64,000 nt of DNA from Verticillium longisporum. Its lineage: Eukaryota; Ascomycota; Sordariomycetes; Glomerellales; Plectosphaerellaceae. A program made the position numbers and the translations under genes. The stretch spans positions 2,232,001-2,296,000 of the forward strand of contig JAETXT010000011.1 in NCBI GenBank assembly GCA_019188255.1. Direction: 5' to 3'. Below, in pieces: positions 1 to 12,305 of this stretch. The notes below the pieces were generated by a model that had not been told where the DNA came from, searched no databases, and was given only the letters and a program-made list of their open reading frames with translations. The number at the start of each line of letters is the position of its first letter. The stretch's first letter is position 1.

Positions 1-21
1 TGAAAACCGCACGGGCGGCTT

Positions 22-2176
22 TCAGATTTCGGCTTGTACACCACCCATCAACAGCGCGTGCACCTGAGCCCCCTTCTTGAGAGGCCCGTTCCCCTTCGGC
101 AGACATAGTAGGGCGTTGGCGGACCGAAGGCTGCCCACGCGCGAGCTTCGCTGTCCTCCTGTGCTGTTGGCGTGCAGAATGCCGTCCTTCCCAACAGTGA
201 CGACAGCACGATGATACTCGGGTCGCCCCTTGTCCAAGGCGAAATCATGGGCCAGCACCACGGGCACCTTGGACAGGCTCCTAGGTTCCACACCGGCCAG
301 CTTGTGCAGTGCAGGCAGCACGAACAGATTGAAGGTCACAAGCGCACTGGCAGGGTTTCCCGGCAAGGCGAAAACCGGCTTTGAGACTCTCTCGCCGGCG
401 TTGGTCTTGACCGGAACAGTCGCAAATGTGGTCGGTTTACCAGGCTTCATATCCACACGGCCGAAATGGATGGTGCCGCCGAGAGATCGCTCAATGGTCG
501 GCTTCAGCAGATCCAGCTCTCCCATAGACACACCACCTGTTGTGACTAGCAAGTCGACTTTACGCAGGGCCTCGCGCAGCGTCTCTTCAAGCGCACCAGG
601 CCGATCGCGTGCGATCCCGAGGTCGATGGCTTCGAAGCCTCGCTCTTTGGCAGCCGCCAAAAGGGTGACGCGATTAGTATCGCGGACTTCGCCGAGACGA
701 AGCTCGCCTTCTCGGTCATGTTCGACAATCTCGTCGCCAGTGGACAAAACACCCACGACGGGCCTTCTGTAGGTCTTGATCGAGGCCACGCCGACGGCAG
801 CCAAAAGGCCAATCTCGCCGCCGATGCCAGAAATCTGTTCGCCCTTGCGGAGAATGGTGTCCGACTTCTTGATGTCGCTGCCGACTTCACGAACGTTCTC
901 GCCAGGCTTCACTCCGTCTGCAAGAATCTCAACCTCTTTCTCCTCTTTGCCGTCATCCGTCTTAGTTTTGAGCAGAGTGTCCTCGACCATGATAACAGAG
1001 GTGGCACCAGGTGGCAGAGGAGCCCCCGTAGTGATGCGCGCAATTTCGCCCTCCTTGAAGGTGCCGATCTCGCTCGGGGCAGCATGCGACACCGCAGTCA
1101 CTGGGTACACGCCCTTCATGTTGCCATCTTTGGGAACGATAACAGCATAGCCATCAACAATGCTGGCACGGAAAGCGGGCACGTTTTCGTTGGCCGTCAC
1201 GTCTTCTGCCAACACTGCGTTGATGAGGTCAGCATCCACCTTGCGAGAGACGATGTCGGCTTCCGGCGTGTGCTGCTCAATGATACCCAGGGCGTCTTCT
1301 ACCGCCAGCATAGGGTAGGGCGACTCTCGATACCGTCGGGTAGGTCCCAGGCTCGGGTCGTTCGAAACTACCTGCTGATTTCCGGTGTGTCTGACCAAGC
1401 CGCCGTGACCGTGGTTGTGACTGTGACCATGGTTGTGGTCGTGGCAGTGGCCATGACCGTGGGTATGAGAATGATCGTTTCCGTGTGACTGGGAGCTGGC
1501 TGATTGGCCCGCACTGATACCAGCATCGGCTTCCAGCTTTTTGACGCCACCTGAGTGCAAGGCTCTGGAGTCTACGCCTGCAGCCTGGAGACAGGCATGT
1601 GGGAGCGTCCTGAGGATAGCCTGCAGATTTTCTTTGGCGCCCTTTGGTGAGCCTGGCAAAGTTACGATGACGGTGCTGTGCCTCACACCAGCGACGGGCC
1701 GAGACATCATGGCAACTGGAAAAGTTCAGCTGGCTTGCATTTGCGAATCTTGATCTGTAGATATGCTTACAAGGTGTCACCGCCAGCGATGTGGCCAGCA
1801 TGCCGTGGACTATGCCGGGAGCCTGTCTGTGCAGTAAAGCACCGACGGCCTACACGGAGTCAGTCGATAGACGACATGGATAACCGCAAATGCAGAGACT
1901 CACCTCAGGTGTATGGTCCGTCACAGCGAAACCTGTCCCGCCAGTGGTCACGATGAGGTTGACAGCATCGGCACCGAGATCGGCCCAGAGCATGATCTGA
2001 CGCTGAATCTGAGGGACATGGTCTGACACGATCTTGGTCTCGACGACCTCCCACTGTCTTCCACCTTCGGTTTCTATGACATCTCTCAGCACCAACTCGG
2101 ATTTGTCTGAGGCTGGATTCTTGGATGCCGTCGTTGATACAATCAAGATAGCAACCTTGAGAGGGGAAGTGGCCAT
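22..2176 (-). CDS. cnxE: Molybdopterin biosynthesis protein, MogA-MoeA fusion (gephyrin/CnxE type)
   Basis: Catalyses the last two steps of molybdenum cofactor synthesis: adenylylation of molybdopterin (MogA-like domain) and molybdate insertion (MoeA-like domain), in the cytosol. Exons on the minus strand are 2176-1904, 1849-1771 and 1715-22, giving 681 residues with frame kept at both junctions. The N-terminal domain shows TTGGTGF followed by DHTPEA; the C-terminal domain shows STGDEIVE, TTGGVSMGELDLL and LPGNPASALVTF. Between them, near residues 195-223, is a linker made almost wholly of His, Gly, Asn, Asp and Ser. I chose the ATG at 2176 because it directly precedes the conserved VAILIVSTTAS strand; the frame stays open upstream to 2494, but that part lacks domain character. 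The domain order matches Aspergillus CnxE. Identification is secure; the exact start is slightly less so. Confidence 0.93.
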
Positions 2177-2535
2177 GACTGAGGTAGCCGATGCGTCCGG
2201 CGAGCTAGGGGTCAAGGAGACTGTTTGGCTGATAGACTTGCACTTGTTTACCTTGGACTTGCAAGAGTTCGACGCTGTCAGGATGTGATGTGATGGATCG
2301 GCGTCACCCAGCACAGGTGTGGAATCATGTTTGATGCACAAATGTCTCGAGCTGAGGAATGGAGGGCTGGCAAAGACACACTGTGCTAGCACGGTATTTA
2401 CACCACCTGTGAGAGTCAAGCAACCGTCTTGGGCGGGATCGGTCTTCGGTGATAGTACTGTGCGGCTGTAATCAGTCGCTTCATATCGTCGCACATTGAC
2501 AGTTTCATTTGCCTAACTGTCCACCTACTTTTTCA

Positions 2536-2585
2536 CCTACCTAGGTACCTACCTACCTCAGGTACCTTACCTAGAGGTACCTTTA
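2536..2585. promoter_or_regulatory. GGTACCT/CCTACCTAGG-rich tract upstream of cnxE
   Basis: Dense run of overlapping TACCT/AGGTA words with short palindromes (CCTAGG, GGTACC) in the intergenic space upstream of cnxE. Similar tracts recur in other non-coding spaces of this window (near 13,918, 44,220, 45,745 and 53,335). No factor is assigned; it could be a promoter element or only low-complexity drift. Confidence 0.35.
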
Positions 2586-2805
2586 CCTTGTAATCCCTCA
2601 CCTCGTTCTTGTGCGATCGTTGTTCTGCAGCTTTCTGCGTTTTCGTGATATTCCCCCCTGTGGTTGCACAGCATGTCGAGTGAAGAGAGCAAAGTCATTC
2701 GTCGACGCAGCATTTCATCGTCTCATTGATGCCCCGAAGCCTTCGCACATCAGCAATACGTCATTTACCGCTGTGCTAGCTCCAGACGGCCCCTTGTTCG
2801 ACGGA

Positions 2806-3946
2806 TCAACAGACCTGAAGTAGATCAGCACGCTCAACAGAGCCCAGCACTCTCAGTCTGCTGTTCGTAGCCATCAGCTCTTTTCTTACCATCGCCAACT
2901 GCTTCTCCTGCTTAGTCCGTCTGCCAATCTCCGCATTCCACAACTTACGATACGCCTCGACACTCAGAAGATCTTCTGCGTGAAGAGCTTGTCGCTCCAT
3001 CTCGAGCTTGCGCGTCACCCGACTGACAGCTTCTGCCAGACTGTCTGCGTGATCTCGACTTGCCTGAAGAAGCGCTTCATCGTGCAGTTGTGCCATCTCG
3101 ATGAGGCGTTGTGCATTGAGCTTCCTCTCGTGAACAAGTTGCTCTTTGTGCAGTTGTTCCTTCTGAATTTGCTCATCTCCTCGACGACATCTCTCTTGCT
3201 CGCGTTCGCGTTCACGGAGGTGCATCACCTCCGCAAGCTGCTGCTTGAGGCTTTCCACTTCACCAGCGAGAGAATTGAGAGACTGGTCCTCTGCTTCGCT
3301 TGGGATTCGGCACTCCTGGAGATTGCTAGGAGGATCCGCTTCATCGAAAACAGCACCTGGCGCTGTCGAGGTTGCTGACATATCTAAAACATCTAGTTGT
3401 ACTGGGTTGGAGTGTAGCGACTCCCACGGCTCACCAAGATTTCTTCTGTTGATACGCGGTTGTATCATTGAACTTGTTAGACAATCACTGCCAGCAGCGA
3501 TCGCGGTCACAGACTGAGAACTCATCTCAGCAATGGGGTCGAGACGCGGACTCTGTGGCGCGTCAGCTGAGAGACGTGGTGGAGGCTGAGTTGTCTCGCC
3601 CGTGGTATCTCGCGGCACCATGTATGGGGCCAAAGACGATTGTTCCTGTGCATCAGTACCTTGTTGAATGGTCGGTCCTACTGTTGCCGCAAGTACTGGC
3701 GAGGCTGGTGACATAAAGGGAGAGTACGGGTGAGGAACGAAAGCCTCAACCCAGCTAGACTGTCGCACAGCGATTACGCCAGTATGTCTCCTTCCTAACA
3801 GCCTGCGACATAGTTGCTTGGTCTTCCCAAGCTTCAGGCAGATTCTCGTGCCAACAGCCTTCGGGCTGTACTTCGAGAGACGTGCCATCCGTTTCTCGCA
3901 GGTTTGGTGGCGCATTTTTCTTCAATCTAAGAATGTCAATCCTCAA
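2806..3946 (-). CDS. Hypothetical coiled-coil protein
   Basis: No family recognised. The long reading frame (2806-3915) ends in a charged heptad-like region rich in Glu, Gln, Arg and Lys (repeats such as QKEQLHKEQLVHERKLN), predicted to form a long coiled coil. Before it lies a Pro/Ser/Thr/Gln-rich, probably disordered segment. A better N-terminus may come from a different frame: ATG at 3946, exon to 3778, intron of about 73 nt, second exon from 3704, restoring frame to give about 355 residues. The simple start at 3915 gives 369 residues with an unlikely N-terminus. The gene sits downstream of HEI10 on the same strand, with about 430 bp between. The C-terminal coding region is likely real; start and function are open. 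Confidence 0.5.
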
Positions 3947-4373
3947 AAGTCTGGATTTAGAGAAGTTCAGAAGAGAAAAGTTGGTTTAAATGCACATTCG
4001 CGATTCCGGAAGCTCGTTTGAGTGAGTGCACTGCTCGGCATGGGTACATCAACCTAATGTGCACCCCTTTGTCTGTACTCACGAACAAGAGTATTGTCTA
4101 TCATACAACCTGTTTAGCAATAATTACAGTGCAATTGGGTCATTGCATTAGCACAGCATGGCTGTTTCCCATGATGCTTCTTCATGGTTGCGTTTCTCCG
4201 AAGCAAATCGTTGAAATACGAACGCATGACTTGCGTGAGGTATCAGCCTGCCTTGACATATTATTGGCATTCGATTCAGTCAAACCTACATTGCTGGAAG
4301 GGTCTCGATAGTGGGCTGTTCATCTTCACGGCCTCACGAAAGCGGACGAAACCACAATCGAACGTTGCGGCAC

Positions 4374-5714
4374 TTAGCAGTCAGTCGGTATCTTCTCCGC
4401 ACGAGAGGCTGATCCGTTGTGCTTACCACGTGGCACAGGCGTTGCGCTGCTGCTCATAGGATGATGCAGGTGAGCAGCATCGATCGACGGGTCACCCACC
4501 CCGGATTCGCGATTTCCAGCAATCGCTGATTGTTCTCGTATTGTGAACTCCTGCATGCGGGTCGGCCCGTTTAAGGGTACTGGCGAACCTGCAACAAGCC
4601 CGGGGATTGCCGAGAGGCCGATATTCGCCGTGTTGCGTGTGCGTTGCCGAACAGGTGTGATCATCGGGGCCTTCTGCATGTCTACTGCGAAACTTGAGGT
4701 AAGCCTGAAATTTGTAACTGTCAAACCCGTGGTCCTACTCACTCCCGGACAACGTGTTTTGTCTTGCCCAAAGCTCATCGTTGACCACGAATTGAGATGC
4801 TCCGCGGTTCTGAGGCGGTGGCATCTCTGTCCTGTCAGACCCTCGGCTTTTGTGAAATTGGCTGAAGTCTGCTTGCTGTTCATAGAGACCCTGCCGCGGG
4901 CTCCCCCTCTCGCGAGTGTCCGAGAAGACATTCATTTGTAGGTGAGAGTCCACAGCATCACAAGCCGCTGCCTGCATTTGCCCCATCTCTGCCTTTCTCT
5001 TTACCCTGTCGTAGAGCTCCTGGGTTTGCAATAGTTTACGGCTCTTGTCTTTGAACGCCTGGCCGAGCTCGTCATACTTTCGGCGCATTGAGTCGTTCTG
5101 TAGCGCCAAGTCTGCCATTGAACCAGTCAATTTCAGAACTGACATGGTCGACGGATGGGGGCGTACCCCTCAGCTGCCCCTGTATACTCTCGATCTCAGC
5201 GTTTGCCTCATTCACCGTCTTGTCTAGATGCATATCGAGCGCTTTGTACTTGTCGGTCAAGGTTTTCTCGAGATATTTCTGATACACACTGGCGATCGTC
5301 AGCAAGTGCAGAAATGCTCGTACTCTGGCGTCCACCCACATCTCCTGGGTCGTTTGATAGGCCCAAAAGCTCAGTGCTCTACCAGCGCACTCCATGATAA
5401 TGTTGGGACTCAGGCCACTCAACACACTAGTCTTGTACTCATCTGAAGGACTGAGGATCGCAATGACGGCGTCGTCTGGATTGCCAAGGTTGCTGTTACA
5501 TGCAGGACAGCTGCTGCGGCGTTCAGACTGGCCGGCGAGACCGGAGCGTCCGGCGCAATCTATACAGAATATGTGGCTGCGTAATTTCTGTTAGGACTGA
5601 ATAAAGGGCCAACAAGTCAGCATGTACAGACGCTCACCTGCATGTTGTCACCAGTGCTCGGTCTGTAATCTCCTGCCGGCACTTGAGGACGTTGCATTTC
5701 AGAGAGTGCTCCAT
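4374..5714 (-). CDS. hei10: HEI10/CCNB1IP1-like RING and coiled-coil protein (meiotic crossover E3)
   Basis: HEI10 proteins are RING-type SUMO/ubiquitin ligases on meiotic chromosomes that promote crossover designation. Proposed exons (minus): 5714-5638, 5576-5167, 5111-4743, 4684-4374, about 388 residues. Splicing exons 1-2 rebuilds a C3HC4-type RING: Cys7, Cys12, TTCSHIFCIDCA (residues 23-34), then SCPACNSNL. After it come SGLSPNIIMECAGRA and ALSFWAYQTTQEM, which I recognise from the HEI10/CCNB1IP1 family, then a coiled coil with LLQTQELYDRVKRKAEMGQ. The tail has TPVRQRT and SAIPGLVAG motifs, also typical of the family. The last intron and the stop at 4374 are the least certain parts. Identification is strong; activity is inferred from family. 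Confidence 0.87.
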
Positions 5715-8700
5715 CGAGTCGATTGGGTTGTGCCTTCTCGACGATGGCTACGGTGAGTTCTCACCGTCGCTGAAACGAAATTGGTCGGAATCTCCTCAGG
5801 TTGAGTGCCTTGTACCTAACGCGGAGCGTACTGTCGTCCTTGGTGCCGATGCCATATCAATGACATGTGCGGCCCAGACGCAGATCGTGAATGGGTCTTC
5901 AATCAAGGTCATGAATAGTAGCACGCCTTGGGTTACGATTGCCAGCCACCGACTTCTTTTGATACAGGGCAGTCTCCAACCCGCGCGCATGGCAGGCACC
6001 ACGACCTCTCGGTACCGCCTGCCTCCTTATGTGGAAATGTCGCTCTGGGACCAACATGGGACATATTCATCCTGTTGCATACTCTGTAGAAACATTCCTT
6101 TACAGAGCTTATCGCAACCCATCTTCGGGTTCGAACTACCGTCGCCGTCGCCATTGGCTTTGTCGTCGAATTAGTCGCACAGGTCCGGTGTCGCACAACC
6201 TTAGTGTACGCATCGCGCACCAACGAGCTGGCGTACAAAGTGACCGATTCAATCGCTTCCGGGCGATTGGAACCGAGATACAAGTATGAAGCCGAAACAA
6301 CGGCGACCATGCCCTGATATACTTTGACGGTTGGCCCTGCAGGACGTGTCGCAGTGTGTGGCGCACAGCAGCGTCATCCATGTGGCATGGTCACCGGTGC
6401 TCGCCTGACCGTCATGCTACCGGTACACCGAGACCCAGTGACAGACGAAATTGGCCAAGAATCCCATGCCGGGTCGCTGCAAGATCGGCTATCGATGCAT
6501 CAGCTTCAGGGAATACCAACGCTCGCGTCCATTCTACTACCTCTTCAGGCGCAGCGTATGCTGCCGGCGAGTCATGCCTCGACAGCTACCGCCGTGTTGG
6601 GTCAGCATCATACTTGAACTGACTGGTCGAACCAACGTACAGACAAAGTAAAGGTCGAAAAACCAACGAAATTCGCCAGTCTTCTTGACCATCAAGGGCT
6701 ACAAGACTAATACTTGGCAGCGTCGGTGAACCGCCACACACCGTCACGCGTTGGGAGGACCCCAGCGACTGTGCAACAAGGCCAAAAGCCAGCTCGCCGA
6801 TGATGGGCATCGATTCAGGTGACCTCATGGAACTTGGCACCCTAGGGCAGCAGAACAGCACAGCAGTGTTCACTGCGAAACCTGCGACCCCGGATCGACG
6901 CGGGGCTCACTCATCTGCCAACCAGGAAGGGCAAGGGTGCCCTTGTTCAGTAGCATCCCAGCTGCACCGCATCGGCCTTTGGCTCGCATCAATCGGTTTT
7001 ATCTTATCAACGAGCGTAGAACTGGCTGGCCGGGTACAGCGTCACTGGACTGACCAGAGCAGTCAATCAGGGAGTCGGGAACGAAGGCCCGGTGCCCATG
7101 GAGATCTGCAATAGTATGTACCAAGTAAGCTAAATGTCTCGCCTGTACCACGTCAACCGAGAGTCTAACAAAATTGCGGGTACGAGCCCATGCGATGTCA
7201 AGTCGTTTCACCACCGCTAATGACTCGGGCAGCAAAGATTGGAGAAACAACACCCCAACTGGGTGTAGCATTATCTGCTGACCTCTCGGGATGGTCTGAA
7301 CCAGTCTTGATCTTGTTCGATCATGTTCTCAGGGCGCCATAAACCCCGCACCCACCCTCCTTAACACGAGATGGTGTTTACCCCACACTGTCATCAAGGC
7401 TTGGTTGAGCGGAGCGCATCGCCATGGCTTGTGTGGCGCCTCTGGGAGTCTTGCGCTGAGATTCTTGGCGCTGAACAAAGGCAGTTCTATGCAAGACATC
7501 AGGAAATCTTGCCTCTGAATGATGGGGGTGTGGAGGCTTACGGCGCAGGCGTAGGCCTGTTGGCTGATGCCGCGCACAGATTCCCCCTTTGAGCCTCGCT
7601 CTGCGCATTTGCGGTGAAGACGCCCCTGGCTCGTGCCACTGGCTGCATGTATTGCAGAGCTGGCATCGACCGGCAAGGAATCGTCGTGTGGTGACACAGC
7701 ATCGCCGGCAGGCGATGCACCTTCGAACCACGAGGTCAACAACGCCTCGCTGATCGATGGACCGGATACCTAGACCCCCTATTAAGGCCGTTCACCCCCC
7801 CCATCTCCAACCACTCTCGATCGAACATTCTTCCCCGCACTGGAACAGGCCGTCCCCTGATAGCAACCAGTTCCCCCTGATGTACCTGGCGACACCCCTG
7901 CCAGGGGTCAGTGGACAGTACTGGTACAAGCTCCGCCCCAAAGATCACCTCCTGGTCCACGCAGTTCTGCCACTCCAATCAGGTACCCGAGACTTTAGGG
8001 GGAACACACTATCTCCCCACCCGTCGCTACGGGCCGAAAACCCAAATTGCCTTTTCGACATGGCGCCGACCCAAGTGCCAGCTTTTGCCAGCCAATCGCG
8101 ACTGCACCTGGCTCATGCCAACTCCCGTCTGGCCGCTACCAAACCTCGAGCTATCGTGGCCTCATTACTCACACAGGCCGCTCCTCTATGCTCGTCTACC
8201 CTGTCCGTACAGGCACCTACCACACAAAGAGAGCAGCTTCGGCCGATCAGACAAGGTGAGAAGAGGACCACGTGAACCTGGGTAAAAGGATGAATACCCT
8301 GGGTTGGAGCCACACAACCACACAATTCGCTACCACTCACTGCAACGACGCCCTCCTTCATCCTTGCTCTCTCGCTGTTGTGTAACAAATAATCACAAAC
8401 TTGCTCCGGCCTTAGCGCCGGCCGGCTCAACAGGCTTTCTCGTTACTCGCACCACAAGTGCGGAAATTGGAGGGTTCTCTCTGGTGCATCCGTGGTTGTC
8501 GCTCGAGGGAGTAAAATGGCGCGCCCGAAAATGCACCCAGACTCGCCTCGGTCTCAGATGTCATTGCATCCGAGCCTTCCAGACCGCCAGCCAGCCATGG
8601 CCGACACACATTCCTGTGACTTTTTTTCCGTATCCCACAGTTCCATCGAGGCTGGAGAGATCGCTTGCCGTCGGGCGCCCGAAATTGCTTTCTATTGACA

Positions 8701-9672
8701 ATAATGGCTACTTGCTCACTCATCGCCCACACCACCTTGCCGCTCCTGCATTATCGCCCTCGCGCGAGCGCAAACAGTTACTCGCGACAATTTTTTTTTC
8801 CCTTGTTCCGCCCCCGACTCGTCGTACACAGGCGTGGTTTTGATATGACATGGCAGGGCAGAATTCAAGACGAGGTGTGCACGCCACGGTCAGCCACGGG
8901 CGAAAATAGCGCGCCAGGAGCCCCTTGTTCCCTCGTCGGAATTGCAGGACCGACAACGGCATCGCCAAGCGCTAGTGTGCCAAACACCAAGATGACGTCC
9001 CTGCTCAGGACGGCGCACGGCGCCTGTTGGGTGTCCCTCTTTTTGCGCTTGAACGGTACAGCTTCTTGTAGGCTGGCCTCTCGCCACAGGCAGAGGTCTG
9101 ATCTCATCACGGGCGAGGGCAAACGCAGGTGTTGCATGAAACTTTCTGATCTCTTTCGTCACTATCTACTCATCTCGGCCACGAGGCCTATGGAGCGTCG
9201 TCCTTGCTCCCCCTTCAGCAGACGCCGGATCATCATCTCGGGTCTGGGGTATTTCGTTCCATCTCATGTGCTGCGTCGTCATTTTTCTTCGTTCATACAT
9301 ACAACAAGGGTTGTGTGGTTCCTGCCACCCTCATCTCGGGCGCAACCATCGGGCCGTCGACCTGTTAGACGCCCGCGATATTTTTTCGCCCCCATCTCCA
9401 TCTTTTGAAGGTGCCTGGCCTGATAGATGCATGACATGTCGTGTTGTACCGTGCTTTAAAAAAAAAGAGAAAGAGAAAAAAAATGAGGCGAGATCCACAT
9501 GGATCATCAAAGGTATGTGACAAGAAACAAATTTGTATGAACAGGGGTATTGTGCTGTACCACCACACCCTGGCGAGGAAAGGCAAAGGCAATGCGGTGG
9601 CACAAGGAAATGGTATGTAGTGTAAGAGTGAGAGTTGGGGCGGGTGTATGTGTGGGACCTATCGTAGCGGCC
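5715..9672. other. About 4 kb without a supportable gene
   Basis: The stretch between HEI10 and the Zn2Cys6 gene contains many short frames on both strands but none with a recognisable domain or convincing splice chain. Minus-strand pieces at about 5,933-6,310, 6,440-6,873 and 6,999-7,271 have protein-like composition, and the middle one reads on after a single TAG for about 50 codons. This could be a decayed gene or one with unrecognised introns. From about 7,750 to 9,660 the sequence looks like 3' flank/UTR, with pyrimidine tracts and an A-rich run near 9,459-9,485. Confidence 0.4.
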
Positions 9673-12305
9673 CTAGTGGACGAAGAAGCCACCGTCCATG
9701 GTCACTGCAGAAGCGGGAGTGCCAATCATGTTGTAGTCCATGTGCATCATCTGCTCGTTGACGCTGAAGCCGCCAAAGTCGACGCCGCCAGGTTGTTGCT
9801 GTTGGCGGTGCGGGTGGCTTTGGGCGTCAGTCGAGGAGTCCCCTGAGGCACCGCCCCAGAACATTCCGTCGAGGTCCCAAAGACCTTGCTGATCGAGCAT
9901 GCCCATCATACCCATGCCCTCTGGCTCCAAGCCGATAGGGGACATGCGAAGCTCCGCCTCGGCGGCCATGAGAATGCTGCCGTGTTCGTTGCTGCCCATG
10001 GCGTGAAGAACGGGGCTCTGGCTCTGGCTTTCGGAGCGCATGCTGGGCTGGCGTGAAGCCTCGTACATACGCCAGACCACCTCGCGGCTGCGGCGAGCAG
10101 AAAGGGACCAATCCTCCATGGCCTCAAGAAGGTCTAGGATTGTCTCGATCTGCTTGTGCCACTCGGACACGCGAGGGCTGTTCCACTGCCAGAAGACGCT
10201 GATTAGGGGAATCATGGCAGCTTGGTAAAGGAACCAGACTGCATTCCAGCCGGACATCTGGTTGCGAGTCCACTCGCGAGCAATATCCTCGATGGTTTGC
10301 TTGGCGAGCTCACGACAGGTCTCAATGGCAGCGATGTCCTGTTCCGCAACGTGGGCAAGCATGACGCCGCTGCTGGTGTTGCTGGCGAGGCTAAGAAGAA
10401 CCGGGCGGTGCAGCAGCATGCGGAGGTTCTGGTAGCGCCACTTCATGATGCATCGAGCAATGTAGAGGGGCTCTGCACACGGGTCTGTGGTGCGCAACAG
10501 CCACGGCAGGTTGGCATACCAGTTCACAAGCTGACCATCAATGTTGCACCGATCCTCGGTACGTAGAAGCGGCGAAATGGCGAGGAGGTCTTGAATCTGA
10601 GTTGCAATCTTGCAGAATTTGATATTCTCAATCAGGGGCAGGACGCCCGCATGTTGGGCTGAGTCACGGGCCTTGTTGGTGGTTAGCCGATGAACTACTT
10701 GACGGGAGATGTTTGTTAAGGCGAGGGGCGAGGGGAGATGAGGGTGGTGTGGGGAAGTGTGGATGGGAGGTGGAAGCGGGATGGGCGGGTGAGACCGGAC
10801 ACCGCCAAGACAATCATTCCGTGGCTGAAAGAGACTCACCTGATTAATGCCAAACTCTGGCGGGCTGATGTTGATGGCGGGGCCCCATCGGCCGAAAGAC
10901 GGGCGGCCCATGGTCGTGGTGGCCCAAGTGTCGAGGCAGAACAAGCTCCACCAAGTTCGTCTCCTGGTCTCAGCAGCGACCATGTCGCTGGCGCTCTGGG
11001 CCAGACTCTCGCGGTGGAGTCCCAGGGCGCTGGCCATGCGGATGGCGGCGCCAAGAACGGCGTTTGCCATGTTTGGACGGTTAATGTAGTGCAAATAGTA
11101 ACCGCCGATGAGAGCCAGAGCTTGGACGGTTTCGATATGGCTGCTGCCGAAGGCATCGAGGGGCAGATGTTCCATAGCGCGGTTGTAGTAGTTGACGTGA
11201 TTGTAATCATCCGACTTCATGCCAGTGATGCTGCCCATGGCAAAAACCATGTTGAGCAGGGCGAGCCACGGACTGTCGCAGCGCTGGCCCTCCAGGTACT
11301 CGGCGCGGAAGGCAGCCTCGTCAAGCATGGGAATAAAGACATTGATGCGCTTGAAGTAGGCGTCCAGGAGGGTCTGGCCCTTCCACGACCACGAGATGCG
11401 CTGGTTCTCCTTGGGACCCAGCTGCTGGGGGCGGATTGGAAAGTTGTGGGCAACCTCAGCCGTGTTCAGTGGCGTGGTAAGCTGTGTACGCAGGGAAGGC
11501 TGAACCTTGAGCATGCACATCAAGGCAGCCTTGATAGACGAGGCGCCCAGATATGAAGATTGGCGGTCAACAGAGAGCCCGAGAGCATTGACATCGTCAG
11601 CTTCCATACGGATGGGGTGACGCCCGCGGCGCTCTTGATCCCACTCTGTGTCTTGTCCGGCCGTCTGTTCGAGGCTCCAAAGTCCCTGTTCTGGGGAGAT
11701 ACAGATCGGGGATTCCAGCTCCTGTGTCAAAGGGAAGTGTTGAGTGGCGGTGATGGCAATGCTGTCACGACGGAGGTGTCCAGCACTGGACGCTCGAGTA
11801 GGCTTAGAAGTTCCTGGCGAGAAAGGGGAAGGAGGGCCTGGGTCTCTTGGTTGGGATAGAGGCGCTTCAAGATCGAGCGGCACTCCTCGAGGGACTGTGA
11901 GAGTGCCTCGAGCGTCTTTCGTGAAGGAATGACTCGCTGGCGGTGCTTGTCATAGAAGCATCTCTTGGGTGCGCGGCTGGACAGGCACTGGCCACATGGC
12001 TGTTGGCCATCACATCGGCTGCAGAGGTGTCCCATGTCAGAATAGGGGTGACTGCATCACTGGCCGGTAGACTTACATTTTTCGCCTTTTGCACTCGGCA
12101 CAGGCGTGTGGTGTGGTGATTCTCTTCTGAGCAGACGCACCAGGAGTCTTGCCATTGTCCTGGGAGTCGGCTGTGGGCTTCCTGGGAGTAACACCCTGAA
12201 CTGGAAGATGTGAGCCTATGATACGAGGAGTAGTCTGGCAGCAGCAGAAGACTCACAGGTATGGAACATGCCACCCTGAGTAGGGATGGGAATGGACGGC
12301 GCCAT
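9673..12305 (-). CDS. Zn(II)2Cys6 fungal-type transcription factor
   Basis: Gal4-type nuclear DNA-binding regulator. Exons (minus): 12305-12257, 12200-12077, 12018 onward, then an intron at 10839-10672 within the Fungal_trans region, ending at 9673; about 760 residues. The zinc cluster HACAECKRRKIRCDGQQPCG (then QC) is created only by splicing exon 2 to exon 3, which strongly supports that intron. A linker SLEECRSILKRLYP follows. The Fungal_trans (PF04082) middle domain starts near WKGQTLLDAYFKRINVFIP and includes RRRTWWSLFCLDTW. Near 11,721-11,790 the frame changes. Either a weak-donor intron (about 11786-11722) or one missing C in the run at 11732-11734 would join the halves. The target pathway is unknown; I do not assign it to XlnR, FacB or similar. 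Confidence 0.88.

Noticed and set aside
7757..8843. Two plus-strand frames of 172 and 179 codons
   Set aside because: No domain, odd composition, overlapping frames of similar length in other phases; consistent with non-coding flank.
10672..10839. Reading through the Zn2Cys6 gene without an intron here
   Set aside because: The insert is Pro/His-rich low complexity, starts with a perfect GTGAGT donor, and interrupts the Fungal_trans domain; an intron is more likely.
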